Assembly: GCF_932526225.1 (NCBI RefSeq)
Contig: NC_064046.1
Coordinates: forward strand, 6,375,306 to 6,435,305
DNA length: 60,000 bases
Reading direction: 5' to 3'
From: Nematostella vectensis
Taxonomy: Eukaryota; Cnidaria; Anthozoa; Actiniaria; Edwardsiidae
The translations under genes were made by a program, and so were the position numbers. The first letter of the stretch is position 1. Every line of letters starts with the position of its first letter. This document shows, in pieces, positions 49,991 through 60,000 of the stretch. A model generated the notes under the pieces. It was not told the DNA's origin. It worked only from the letters and a program-made list of their open reading frames with translations, and did no database searches.

Positions 49991-51269
49991 CTGAATTAAG
50001 GCAAAGGGCCAGCACATATAGCGTTATAATATTACAGAAATCGATAAGTAACAAAGTCACCAAAGCGTTTAGTTACAGAAATATGTTTGTAGGTATTCAT
50101 ACTGCCGGATCTTAGTGAGTATCCATGCTCGTTATTAATTACGCCTCCAGTAATTACAGATCGAAGGGGTTCTAGCTCCTTAGCGGAGGTCATGAGACTG
50201 ATACAAAGCTCGCGCCTGCGGTCAGCAAGACTTTGGAGCCCGCTGGCGTCCAAGGCCTCCTTGTATCGTAGATGGGGTAAAACGATACGGAGGGCCCTAT
50301 TTCGGATGCCCTCAACAATGTCGACAAGTAACCCTGTTATATTAGCCCAGGTTCCCAGGTGAGGTGGTTATCAACACCACCCCAAGAACTCGCGCAATTG
50401 GACAACTGTTGGACAACAATTGGACAACTGTTTAAGCTTACTGAAAGAGAGGATTCAGCCAGATTTGATATTTTTTGGTGGGAACCAATTAACATTGATT
50501 TAGTTTTCTTGAGGTTGAGTACCATACGATTGAGTGTAGCCCATTTATGTACATCAGTTGCTAGTTTATTTAGTTCAACATCAGGCACACTGGGGCCGGA
50601 AATCAAAAATGTGGTATCGTCTGCAAACATTGTAGTATCGGTAACAAGGTCAGAGGAGAGAAAAAGTGGCAAGTCATTGATGAATAGAACGAAAAACAAA
50701 GGACCGATAATACTGCCTTGAGGAACTCCCACTTAATGGGTAGTGCATTCGATAAAACTCCTTTGGAGCACGTTTTCTGAGTGCGTCCATAAAGGTAAGA
50801 CTTAAACCATTTGAGTGTTAGTTCATCGCACCCATACAAACCAAGCTTCAATAGTAGGGTGTTGTGATCAACCAAATCAAAAGCCCTCTTCAAGTCAATC
50901 AGGAGCATACCACTTAGAAGTCCATTATTCATATTCTTTAGAAAGGAATCAGAGAGATTTATAGTGGCCAGTTCGCATGAACGGAACCACACCGGAAACC
51001 AAATCGAAAATCTGTCAGAAGGTCTTGTGAAGTAAGAAAATAATAAAAACTTGTATGGGTGTGGCGCTCGAGAACTTTAGATAGGATACAAAGTACGGAG
51101 ATGGGACGAAAATTCATACGGTCAAAAAGAGACCCATCTTTAAAAAGTGGTGACACTTTCGCACTTTTCCAAGGATCAGGAAAAACACAAGAGGAAATAC
51201 TCAGGTTTAGGATTTTAGTCAAGGAGCGGAAAAACATTAGTGAAAATCATAAGGAAAGTTCTTGTTTTC

Positions 51270-51685
51270 CGAGTTCGAGTTAGCAGGGAATTCGAGTTTT
51301 CCTTATTGGACAAGTTAACGGGGAATTCGAGTTAGCCTTATTGTTCGAGTTAGCGGGGAGTTCGAGTTTTCCTTATTGGACAAGTTAACGGGGAATTCGA
51401 GTTAGCCTTATTATTCGAGTTAGCGGGTAATTCGAGTTAGCCTCATTGGTCGAGTTAGCGGGAAATTCGAGTTAGCCTTTTTGTTCGAGTTAGCGGGTAA
51501 TTCGAGTTAGCCTCATTGGTCGAGTTAGCGGGGAATTCGAGTTAGCCTTATTGTTCGAGTTAGCGGGGAATTCGAGTTAGCCTTATTGGTCGAGTTAGCG
51601 GGGAATTCGAGTTAGCCTTATTGGTCGAGTTAGCGGGGAATTCGAGTTATCCGAGGTCGAGTTAGCGGGGAATTCGAGAGTTGAC
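51270..51685. repeat. ~36-bp minisatellite (TTCGAGTTAGC)
   Basis: About 11 units alternating GGGGAATTCGAGTTAGCC and TTATTGGTCGAGTTAGCG, beginning where the LINE match ends. Confidence 0.93.
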
Positions 51686-51897
51686 GGAGAGCATGTCCAC
51701 AGCACGTGTCGTAATCAAGTCTTGTTACAGTACAAGGCATATTCTCCTAACGGCAAACAAGCGTTAGGTATATTATGTTTGCTCAGAGACACTGAACAAG
51801 CAAACCTGTTCACTGACTTAATAATAAAAACGCGAACAAAGGGAAATTTTTCTTCCTGTATTCAGAAACTTACCTTCCAGTTTTATTTCGTTTTGCT
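51686..51897 (+). promoter_or_regulatory. 5' flank of the KNH-like gene
   Basis: Contains no gene. It includes a short stretch CTAACGGCAAACAAGCGTTAGG with partial dyad symmetry. Promoter elements were not identified. Confidence 0.35.
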
Positions 51898-52314
51898 ATG
51901 AGTAAGCAGCTGAACTATCTTCTTAAATTCCTATTAGGCTTATGGCTTGTCCTAGAGAGCGAGGGGACTTGCAAAAGTTCGAATACGATCAAAGTAATCG
52001 AACCTGTGTCAGACACGCAATGGTTTATCGCTGCGAACTCTCACAGAGTTGCATGGACTCAATCCGGTCGTTCATTCCGCTGGAACATATTTCTTTTCAA
52101 TGCCAAGGGGGATACGGTAGCAGATATAGCTAAGATGTTGAGTGAATATGAGGATGGAGAGATGGGATTCGATTGGTTAGTTCCTGAGAGGATAGAGAGC
52201 GGTCGGCATGCTGTTAAGGTTGAAGTTGATGGTGATGAAGGCTGCTTTGGGACGAGCCAAGAATTCACTATCACCGAAGGTCAGTTCTATTATACATGTA
52301 GCACTTGCGTATAA
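51898..52314 (+). CDS. Secreted Kre9/KNH-like domain protein (or first exon of a larger gene)
   Basis: 138 codons from a clear ATG. Residues 1-23 (LNYLLKFLLGLWLVLESEG) form a signal peptide. The rest matches the extracellular Kre9/KNH (Ser-Thr-rich GPI-anchored) beta-sandwich pattern: TIKVIEPVSDTQWFIAANSH, RVAWTQSGRSFRWNIFLFNA, DWLVPERIESGRHAVKVEV and C-F-G-TSQEFTIT. Reading on without splicing gives a short tail, QFYYTCSTCV, and a stop at 52314. However GAAG|GTCAGT at 52279 is a plausible donor in phase 1, and the acceptor at 53809 (before the JmjC sequence) fits that phase. The function of metazoan copies is not known to me. Confidence 0.65.
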   Translation: MSKQLNYLLKFLLGLWLVLESEGTCKSSNTIKVIEPVSDTQWFIAANSHRVAWTQSGRSFRWNIFLFNAKGDTVADIAKMLSEYEDGEMGFDWLVPERIESGRHAVKVEVDGDEGCFGTSQEFTITEGQFYYTCSTCV

Positions 52315-52363
52315 AACGAGAGATTAAAGAACCTACAGGCAAAATATATATATTTTTATATAT

Positions 52364-53244
52364 ACAGTCGAAGCTCTTTGAGCGACCGCTCTCGTAAGCG
52401 ACCAGCCCCGATAACGACCACGATCACGAATCACCGATTGAATTGTCACACAAACTCTGAATTCTAAGCTCTCGTAAGCGACCGACTTATCGGTGCGACC
52501 AGCTCCGTTAACGACCACAATTTCAAAATACCAACTGAGATTTTCTTGTATTTTTAAGCTCCCGTAAGCGACCACAATGATTTTTGGCTTTACAACATCA
52601 GTCAACACCTGATAAACATCATATCCAATGCATGCTGAAATCACATATAAAGCGGAAATGTTGTAATGTTTCACAAAAGCTGCCTTTCCAGTAGGCAACT
52701 ATTAAAGAATTTCATAATTTCAATTTTCTAACTTCAATTTCAAACATTTCTGTGTCTCCAGAAAATGTGTAGATGCAAGGAATCTCTAGTCCATTGCCAA
52801 CTCCACGATTTATCCTTTTTCCAGTTACAATAGCCATCCACTTGTTTGTTGCACGCTTTAGAAATTGGCTAACAAAAGACGCCATGCGATCGTCGTAGAC
52901 GCAGAAGATAGTCTCTTGACGAAAAGCTTAAGTCGTCGATATAAACGAGCATAACGAGCTTCTTTGCGTAGAATTAATTGCTATTAAATAAAACAACTCA
53001 CTCTCATGATAAGTCAAATACCTAGTTTTAAAATCAAGCAATAAACCAAAATATCACAGCGTTGTTATAATCACGATAACTTTTAGATTCCATTTTAATT
53101 AAGCTCTCGTAAGCGACCAACACCTATTGTTCAAGTTTTTGGCGCCCAGTGGTCGCTTATGAGAGCAAGCTCTCGTAAAAGACCAGCTCCTTTAACGACC
53201 ACAGTTGTCAGTTCCCAAGGTGGTCGCTTACGAAAGCTATATAT
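52364..53244. mobile_element. Non-autonomous Tc1/mariner-like or similar DNA element with GTAAGCGACC repeats
   Basis: The left end TATACAGTCGAAGCTCTTTG and the right end GGTCGCTTACGAAAGCTATA are inverted relatives. Internal copies of CTCTCGTAAGCGACCAG and TAACGACCAC occur at 52388, 52469, 52555, 53103 and 53168. It is flanked by TA-rich sequence. No transposase frame was seen. Family assignment is an inference from the CAGTCGAA..C end and the TA context. Confidence 0.6.
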
Positions 53245-53445
53245 ATGTATATTCAAATTGAAAATACAATGTTTCATTTGCAGGAAAAGTTCAAAATAAC
53301 AATCCTCATTTGAAGTCTGTTAATATGATATTTCATCGAAAGTTACTTGCTTGAATTAGCCGATTGAAATAAGTTCTTCGTGTGACTCGAAATTGAGTGG
53401 GAGCATAAAATGGTGGCGTGATTGGCCTTCTTTAAGTTCCATTTT
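53245..53445 (-). repeat. Dispersed ~200-bp GGCCAATC family, copy D (inverted)
   Basis: On the minus strand it reads GAAGGCCAATCACGCC, ATTTTATGCTCCCACTCAAT, GGCTAATTCAAGCAAGTAAC, TTGTTATTTTGAACTTTTCC. Same order as copies A-C. Confidence 0.7.
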
Positions 53446-53799
53446 GCTTTTATCGACAGTGCTGAATAACGTACGCGCATGCGCGTGTTCGCCAGAAAAC
53501 AAACAAAATCTTAGTGTTGAATCGTTCGAGTAAAGGTACGAAAGGATGACTTCGGTCGCTGTTTTGACTTACTGTACAGCATTAAAACCATACTGTACAA
53601 AAGATGACAGATTTGTTTGATAATAAGGGAGTCATAAAGAAAATTTTAGCCTTAGGTTTGATCTAGTTTTCTTAGCATTCGCCAAAATGTGACAGTTCGC
53701 CGGTAAAACGCCGCCATTTCAAAACAAAAAGGCTGGTTTAACCGCGCGGTACTGGAACTAGTCTTGCGTTTTTGAGCACTGTCGCTTTTATCTTATTGC
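53446..53799 (+). promoter_or_regulatory. Candidate promoter of the JmjC gene (NRF1-like and YY1-like sites)
   Basis: GCGCATGCGC at 53475-53484 is a perfect NRF1-type palindrome, and GCCGCCATTT at 53710-53719 is an inverted YY1-type site. Both are typical of metazoan core promoters, so transcription may start here, ahead of the ATG at 53800. This argues that the JmjC gene has its own promoter. Confidence 0.5.
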
Positions 53800-56700
53800 A
53801 TGTATTCAGGCAGCCCATCACAAGCCGAAGTATTTTTGCCGCCATCTACTAATATACTGGACGTCACATCTCTGACAAATTCATCTGACCCAAGCCCAAC
53901 CCTCCCCCATGAACAAAAACACATGCGCCGTCTCAAAGTCGAAGCGGAAAACTTCGCTGGCATCAACATGTCCGATTATTGGCCATCGTCCGTACATTGC
54001 ACAATCAAACGAGTTAGTAACCCAAGCAGAGAGGAGTTCCTGGAAAACTTCATTAATCCAGGGATACCTGCTATTATCACGCAAGCGATAGATGATTGGC
54101 CAGCCATGACCATGTGGGACTTCGATAAACTAGGTAGGCGGCTATTTTACGTAGAGCATGCGTGGTACTGGCTAGCTCTCCTAAGGCTAAACTACACGAG
54201 CAAATCTCATTTATCAAATATAAATTAACCAATTTTCATTTGCTTGTGTAGACTATCATATTTAGCAAATTTTAATGTGGCATTTGTTGAAAAACCAGCA
54301 TATTCCTTTTTATTGGCAATGTCAAATATCGAAATTTGTCCGTTTGGATATAATATGGAAAGACAGATATCCCTAGCTCACTTGTAGGTAATCTGACTCT
54401 TAGTTTGTAGTGCGTAGCTCGCAAACTACTCGCCCAATTATTATTGAGATTTTAAAGATTTTATTTTGTAGTAGAAAAAACTATTTATTTTAACTCCATA
54501 TATGGCTACTACAAACTAAGAGTCAGATCACATACTGCGAGCTTGGGATACCTGTGTATATATCGAACTTAAGTATCGGTGACAGATTCGACGGGAAAAA
54601 AAAACAAAGAAAAATACAAAGAGCCAGGCGTGAAACGACTCTGTCTTATACACTTAGCCGTTTTCTTGCCCTTGCCGCCGCCGTTGCTTTAACTTTATAA
54701 ATTGAATATGACAATTTTTCATTTATAACGTATAATTGCTTCAATAGAAGGTCATCTTACAAAAGGAGTCAAGGTAAACATTTTAGACCACCCCTCCCCC
54801 TACAAACGATGGAACTCACTACGCCAAAACTTGGCTGCCTCCCTACGCGACCCCCCTCAGGTTCACATGACAGACTTCCACACAGTTTACCCACAGCTTA
54901 TGGCCGATGTTCGACAGATGGACATATTTCCGGACAATGCGGACTATATGCAGGTATGATATTTTATGTGTATTTTGGTGTGCGTGCTTTCCTTCTAAGT
55001 TGTTTGAAGACCATTATCGATGGAGTTTCTGGTCGCTGGCTGAAGGAGTGTAGCTCTCATTTGCATCCGACTCATGTCGGATGCGTAGTCTTTATGTTAC
55101 GACGCACGATACCGTGGGCACGTTGACAGTTTTGTGAAGTAGACCATAAGGATGCGAGAACTGTGATACAGATTGAAACTTGCGAACCAGTACGCATCAA
55201 AAAACAAAATTCTACATATAATACAACGCCCATGTGTAGTCCTCATTCTCACTAGACCACGCCAAGTGCAAAGCTTCGTAAATATCGAAAGTCTATTAAA
55301 AGGAAAATGAGGTCCATTTGTTAAATAAGTTTGGTTGAATCAAAGCTCTATTTCTGAAATACTAATTGGCCAAAATCTTGTCTTGATGACCACAGTTGCG
55401 CGCGTTATGCTATAAATATGGTTGGATTCAGAAATATTACAAAACTTGTCTTATTTTTATGCAGTTCGTAGACGAGGATATCAAGCCTGCACAGCTTTCA
55501 CTTCAAATGGCCCCGCAGAGGTCTGGGTACCACTGGAGAGTTGAGCAGTATAATGGCTCCCTGTGGAGTGCTCTCGTACGTGGACACAAGCGATGGGGTC
55601 TCTACCCCCCTTCGGTCTACTTCCCACCAGGTACGGTGGTCATCCCGACGATTAAGACTATGAATACAGTGGCAGTGGTAGATCCACGGTTGCTCACGCC
55701 CCCCTTTTTTGGGCCCTAACCCACCTATTCCCTCCACTCTCGTATGTTTTGGCTCGCTCTGCAATTTCCTTATTAGAACATTAAACATTAGCACTGTAAT
55801 TCGGAGTCTCATTATTCACAGGTTCCCTTAGGTTCGATTTGTACTATTTAAAAAGAACACAGCCATTGATTGATAACTAAAGTTTTAGAATGCATATACA
55901 GTATATATAAAAATGAAAGTATCGAGCTGGAATAAAAAAAATATATTTACAACCGATTAATTATTGATTACATCGATTAATTATCGATTTGTTAGGCGTC
56001 GTGCATAATAATCACCGAGCTCAAGACTCACAAAGCTCGGAGCCATTCACGTGGTGGGCACATACACAGCCTCGACTTCGCGCTGACCGACGGCCATCGG
56101 AATGCGTTCAGAAGCCTGGGGAGATCCTTTACATCCCGTCCGGGTGGTGGTGGAGTCATATCAACCTGGAAGACACCATTACCTTACAGGTACGGAACGG
56201 GATCGGGAGATTTTGTTTATTTTAATTTTAAACATGTTACATATTTTCCTTAATTACTAGGAGTGCCACTTTTGCTATCCACACCAATAAATATTTTATC
56301 AATCATATCTGATTTTATGCATAATATAGCGCTGGTTTTGTGACCGGCGTTCCTTGCGCGCCTGCCTTGACGAGCTAAAAGAACAATCCGACACCAGCCC
56401 GAAAAACTACAGTGGTGACATTTTCGTCCAACTACGTCATCACTTGAAAACGCATAGCCCAGAATTCCTCACTGCCGATGATGATGACCAGTTCCAGTCT
56501 CCCGTGAGCGGCAAGGGCAGGACGTACGAGGAGTGGGAGAGGGACTTGGTCGCGGAAAGATGGCAGGTAAGTTGTGTCGTGTGAAACCCTTCGACATGTG
56601 AGCCATAAGGGACTATAAGTAAGGCCATGGTCGAGAAAAGATAGAAGGTTAGTTGTGTCGTGCAAGCCTCTTGAAACTAGAGACATGCTGTCCCTCTTAT

Positions 56701-57173
56701 ATTCTAAACCTTTCGAAAGCAAATATACGGTCGAAAATGTTTAGCGCTGGAAGTAGCATGGCATCTATTGGGTATGAGCCCATATGACAAAGGAGACGAG
56801 AGCCAGCAGTTATGGTCGAAAAGGGGGGAGGGAAGTTGTAAAGTTGTTTGTTTGAGTTCGTTGTAAGCCGCAAGAAACCGATACTAACTTGAGGGCCGTG
56901 GGAAAGCTGTACAGACTGAGGGGTAGTTTTGTGAGTTTATATTGAGGGAGCTCTTCTTAATATTTAACATTCTCTTTAATTTGGTCACAAGGTAGCACCA
57001 TCATAAAGCCAATACTAACCGAACGAGTTTTATATGATCTCTATAAGGATCAAATCGTGAGGATTGTCGTGAGAGTTGAAATTACCATCTTAATGAAGTG
57101 TTTACTTTTTTTTCAGGAATATTTTGGAAAATATGAAATTGGGGTCAATTCTGGTGAATTTGATGATCAGTAA
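53800..57173 (+). CDS. JmjC/cupin-8 domain protein with degenerate iron site
   Basis: Six exons in phase: 53800-54133, 54748-54953, 55465-55630, 55996-56189, 56330-56566 and 57117-57173. They give 397 residues if the ATG at 53800 is used. The start of the fold is VSNPSREEFLENFINPGIPA with DDWPAMTMWDFDKL. The core is SGYHWRVEQYNGSLWSALV, GHKRWGLYPP, then GEILYIPSGWWWSHINLEDT. In active JmjC oxygenases of the JMJD6 type the iron ligands are HxD and a later H (IHIDP, GWWH). Here they align to R-V-E and W, so the protein may be catalytically dead or use a shifted ligand. The C-terminus is acidic/helical and has no KDEL-like signal. Its 3' end is convergent with a TRAF gene. It could be fused to the KNH-like exon at 51898 (same phase). 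Confidence 0.8.
54134..54747. other. JmjC gene intron 1
   Basis: Contains a roughly 60-bp inverted pair (TAATCTGACTCTTAGTTTGTAG near 54390 and CTACAAACTAAGAGTCAGAT near 54507) able to form a hairpin. No exon seen. Confidence 0.55.
55631..55995. other. JmjC gene intron 3
   Basis: No exon. Short ATTAATTATTGATTACATCG repeats near its end. Confidence 0.5.
56567..57116. other. JmjC gene intron 5
   Basis: The exon 5 end and donor are partly echoed downstream: GGTCGCGGAAAGATGGCAGGTAAGTTGTGTCGTG is followed 76 bp later by GGTCGAGAAAAGATAGAAGG, TTAGTTGTGTCGTG. No further exon was seen. Confidence 0.5.
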
Positions 57174-57577
57174 TACGTCGGCGATGCGAAACAGAATACA
57201 AATGAGTGACTTTAGTTAAGCTTCTTACAAAACAACACCAGCATACGGGTAAGGCGCGCAAAAGGTTTTGGGACTGACGAACCTTTTAGGTGGTCCGCAA
57301 CGCCTTCGTGTCAATGCGCTGCTAAGAGCTTCATAGATAAAGGTTAAATCACTCTATAGAAGTTTATTTTGAATATAACGTATACTTTATTTTCAATACC
57401 ATGTAGAAGTAAAACAATGTTATCAAAAAATAAACTCAGCTCCTACTCGAAAGCCACTTCCATTTTCTTAATAATATGGTGCTAAATACGCTAGATATTC
57501 ACTACTTCAATACCAAACATTTTTATTGTCTGAACCGTGTACTAGCATGCTCCGATAGCTACTTCTCAATAGTTTAG
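57174..57577. terminator. Convergent 3' ends: JmjC (+) and TRAF (-) polyadenylation region
   Basis: The stops face each other across 404 bp. Plus-strand AATAAA at 57429-57434 could serve the JmjC gene. Minus-strand AATAAA at 57527-57522 and 57391-57386 could serve the TRAF gene. Use of the distal signals would make the transcripts overlap. Confidence 0.5.
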
Positions 57578-59202
57578 TCAAACTTTGAAAAATCCTGATG
57601 GTGCCGGTTTTAGAGAAACGGAAAATTTGATGAAAATTGTGTTATCTTTACAGTAGGTTGTTCCGCACACTTCGTCCTGAAGTACGAATCTCCTAGCTCC
57701 CTTTCCGAGCTGTCTGTCAGCAGAGGGGCGGGAGATGCTTTGTGGCTCGAATGTCGCTATCACGTCACGCTTGGTTTTAGTGTCCTCGCTCTGGTCAAGA
57801 AGCGTGAAGGTGTAGCGAGGGTAAAGGGGCCACTTTAGGATCGAGTCAAATTCGCCTGATTGCACCTGAAATACAAAGAGTTTTAAGTTATCATCAACAA
57901 CATCATGATCATTACCACCATCATCGTCGTCGCAATTGTCAGAATCACAATCAACATAATCTCATAATCATCCTTGCAATCATAGTCACCACGATCATCA
58001 TTATCAGCTCCAACAGCACCGTCGCCAGAGTCAGCATACTAATCTCCATAATCATCTCCATCATTGCAATAGTTAGAATCACAATCATCATCACCACCAT
58101 AATCTTCACCATCATTGTCGCAATCGTCAGCATCAAAATCGTCACCATCGTCTCCATTGTAATTGTCGCCATCTGCAGCGTCACAATCATCACCATCATC
58201 TCCATCTCGTAATTGTCGCCATCTGCAGCGTGACAATCATCACCATCATCTCCATCTCGTAATTGTCGCCACCTGCAGCGTGACAATCATCACCATCATC
58301 TCCATCTCGTAATTGTCACTATCTGCAGCGTGACAATCATCACCATCATCTCCATCTCGTAATTGTCGCCATCTGCAGCGTGACAATCATTACCATCATC
58401 TCCATCTCGTAGCATTTTTTATGCAGTGCAAATCAGGTGCGGAAAGCGTCAATATAAATATAAGCAAAAGGACATTGTCATTATCAGCACCATCGTCATA
58501 AAGATTTCATTATTATCATCCACAGGGTACCCACCTGTAGCCCCACCGATATGTATCTGCCTCGCCCTGTGCCTATGCCATTTAACCAGACACCCGCGCA
58601 CATTTTGTACCCGTGGGGGGAGGTGTAGAATGCCTCGCTGATCATGGGTTCGGAGGCTCTGCCTGTTTTCGCGTCCATAAGTTTTCTGGAAAAACACTGG
58701 ATTTTCCAGATAAATTCACCATTTGCACATCGACTTCGGCACTCAACGATCTCTTGTTTTTGGCAAGTTAACGCTTCTTTCTAGAAGAGAAAGAAAGAAA
58801 TTAATTTAAGAAATCACATTGGAGTGATCAAATCGGTATTGAAATATTGTACAATAAGACCACACAGGGAGTGAGAGGAAACTCATCTTAGACGTTAATC
58901 GAAAATAGTTCGGGTAAATCGAAAATAGTTAGGTAAATTGAAAATAGTTCAGGTTAACGAGATTCGTGTTTGTAGTCAAAATGTCATACATTAAGGGCTA
59001 TAAATGGCCATAACAAACCGAGATGAAGCGAGATGATTGGATTAGCATGGCGTACCTGTAGTTGGATGTGTTCTTTCTGGAGTAAGAGCCGCTCTTTCTG
59101 TGCGGAGATCTGTAGCTTCTGTTCACAGACCAGGTCACAAAGCATGGCCACGTGTGAGGTCAGACTTTCCTGTACGTGCGCAGCCATCTTCTGTCGCTTC
59201 GC
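57578..59202 (-). CDS. TRAF family adaptor, 3' exons (coiled coil and TRAF-C/MATH domain)
   Basis: Three exons in phase 0: 59202-59056 (QKMAAHVQESLTSHVAMLCD...QKERLLLQKEHIQLQ, coiled coil), 58780-58535 (NGEFIWKIQCFSRKL, AFYTSPHGYKMCAGVWLNGI, GRYISVGLQ) and 57865-57578 (QSGEFDSILKWPLYPRYTFT, RPSADRQLGKGARRFVLQDE, FIKFSVSL, stop). The C-terminal part is a TRAF-C (MATH) domain, which trimerises and binds receptor tails in TNF-receptor/Toll signalling to NF-kB and JNK. The RING and zinc fingers of the N-terminus would lie on 5' exons beyond 60000 and were not seen. The 59202 acceptor follows a (GAT)n tract instead of a normal pyrimidine tract. TRAF subtype not assigned. Confidence 0.88.
58120..58412. 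repeat. 50-bp minisatellite in the TRAF intron
   Basis: About six copies of a 50-bp unit with CATCTGCAGCGTGACAATCA and TCTCCATCTCGTAATTGTCG, within a wider ATC-rich region (57890-58130). Confidence 0.92.
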
Positions 59203-59212
59203 CTGTGCATGC

Positions 59213-59335
59213 ATTATCATCATCATCATCATCATCATCACTATCATCATCATCATCATCACTATCATCATCATCATCATCATCACTATCATCATCATCA
59301 CTATCATCACCATCACCATCATCATCATCATATAT
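59213..59335. repeat. (ATC)n microsatellite next to a TRAF acceptor
   Basis: ATC/ATCACT trinucleotide run of about 120 bp. On the minus (coding) strand it is (GAT)n ending about 11 bp before the acceptor at 59203. Confidence 0.95.
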
Positions 59336-60000
59336 CATATATTTTGTGAATTAACAGATTCAGAGTGAAAGTAAATGGAGAACTTATGCTATCAAAACTG
59401 TTATTTTATTTTGACGAGTAATTTGTAAATTAGAAGAATCGCCATATAAAATTGCCACGTTTCCCTATTTCAGCAACCATCCTCTTGTTAGACACATTTT
59501 TGAGCTGGTGCAGGTTGTTAAAAGTAATCAAAGTGCTCTAGGGCAGACTCTTTCATGCTAAACTGGATTTGTAATGACAAGCAAGTGATATGGCCGTAGA
59601 CATTTCAATAGATTGTACAAAAAGAGCTACTTCATAAAAAAAAATATCAATTATTTGTTTTATGTCCGTTTGAAGGTTAAAAAATCAGAAGAAAAACTCC
59701 AGCCTATTTTCAAATTTGCACCCTGTGTACGCGCCTGTAACGTATCTTTGGTTTAAAAAAATCGCGCACGTTCGAAAGTGAGCCCGAGGCAAATTTCAGC
59801 TTGATTATGGGTAGAAGAACAAACATAGCGGAAAGCCATCTTCAAATATCAACATTTCTTATTTACTACCTTTTTTTTGCTAAAGCCGCAAAAGATTGCC
59901 AAATTTCTACAATTATAAATGATATGTATATATATATTTTTACCTTATTACACTTAATGTTTGCGTCACTTTAATTTCGCGAATTTCGCGATTTTAAAAG
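59336..60000. other. TRAF intron, right edge
   Basis: No further TRAF exon was recognised on the minus strand up to the window edge. Confidence 0.5.

Noticed and set aside
51898-57173. Annotating the KNH-like and JmjC sequences as one certain gene
   Set aside because: Phase fits, but promoter-like motifs and an ATG before the JmjC part give an equally good two-gene reading, so they are listed separately.
58984-59331. Poly-Met and poly-Asp frames
   Set aside because: Translations of the (ATC)n microsatellite. Only the QKMAAHVQES...HIQLQ part is a real TRAF exon.

Overview
This is a eukaryotic, intron-rich, repeat-rich window, most likely from an anthozoan cnidarian such as a sea anemone. That is an inference from a metazoan class II PI3-kinase and a TRAF gene, an orphan class A GPCR, and DNA transposons of the Crypton and Mutator-like types. 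No ribosomal RNA, tRNA or CRISPR was recognised. Exon structures were built by hand from GT/AG boundaries, reading-phase continuity and protein-family recognition.

Layout. (1) 1-2340 is a 62-bp satellite that runs off the left edge. (2) 2693-11281, minus strand: a multi-exon gene for an RNA-binding protein with one RRM followed by a GYF domain, whose C-terminus was not found. Its first intron holds a young, intact Ty3/gypsy-like LTR retrotransposon (5936-10461, 5-bp target duplication) that landed in a foldback element. (3) A divergent promoter region (11282-11801) separates it from PIK3C2 (11802-30911, plus strand). Eleven exons join into one 1661-residue frame: Ras-binding domain, C2, helical domain, kinase, PX, C2. 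Intron 2 (9.2 kb) contains a GPCR-like frame on the same strand and a decayed LINE. Several exon edges of this gene are copied inside its own introns.

(4) 31.1-40.2 kb is gene-poor: a 117-bp minisatellite, CRE/E-box-rich repeats, a broken Mutator-like transposase (minus) and a foldback/tandem element. (5) 40.2-51.3 kb is a composite of mobile DNA: (CAATA)18, Crypton-like copy 1, (CAATA)17, Crypton-like copy 2, (CAATA)18, then a minus-strand LINE whose 3' tail is itself (TATTG)n. The simplest reading is a tyrosine-recombinase transposon that inserted in tandem into the microsatellite tail of a LINE.

(6) 51.9-57.2 kb, plus strand: a secreted Kre9/KNH-like domain exon and a JmjC/cupin-8 gene. 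These may be one fused gene or two. The JmjC iron-binding residues look lost. (7) 57.58-59.2 kb, minus strand: the 3' exons of a TRAF gene (coiled coil plus TRAF-C/MATH), convergent with the JmjC gene. Its 5' exons lie to the right of the window.

The cellular genes (RNA binding, phosphoinositide signalling, GPCR, TRAF adaptor, JmjC) form no operon-like unit. The unusual biology is in the mobile-element nest at 40-51 kb and in the duplicated splice boundaries of PIK3C2.
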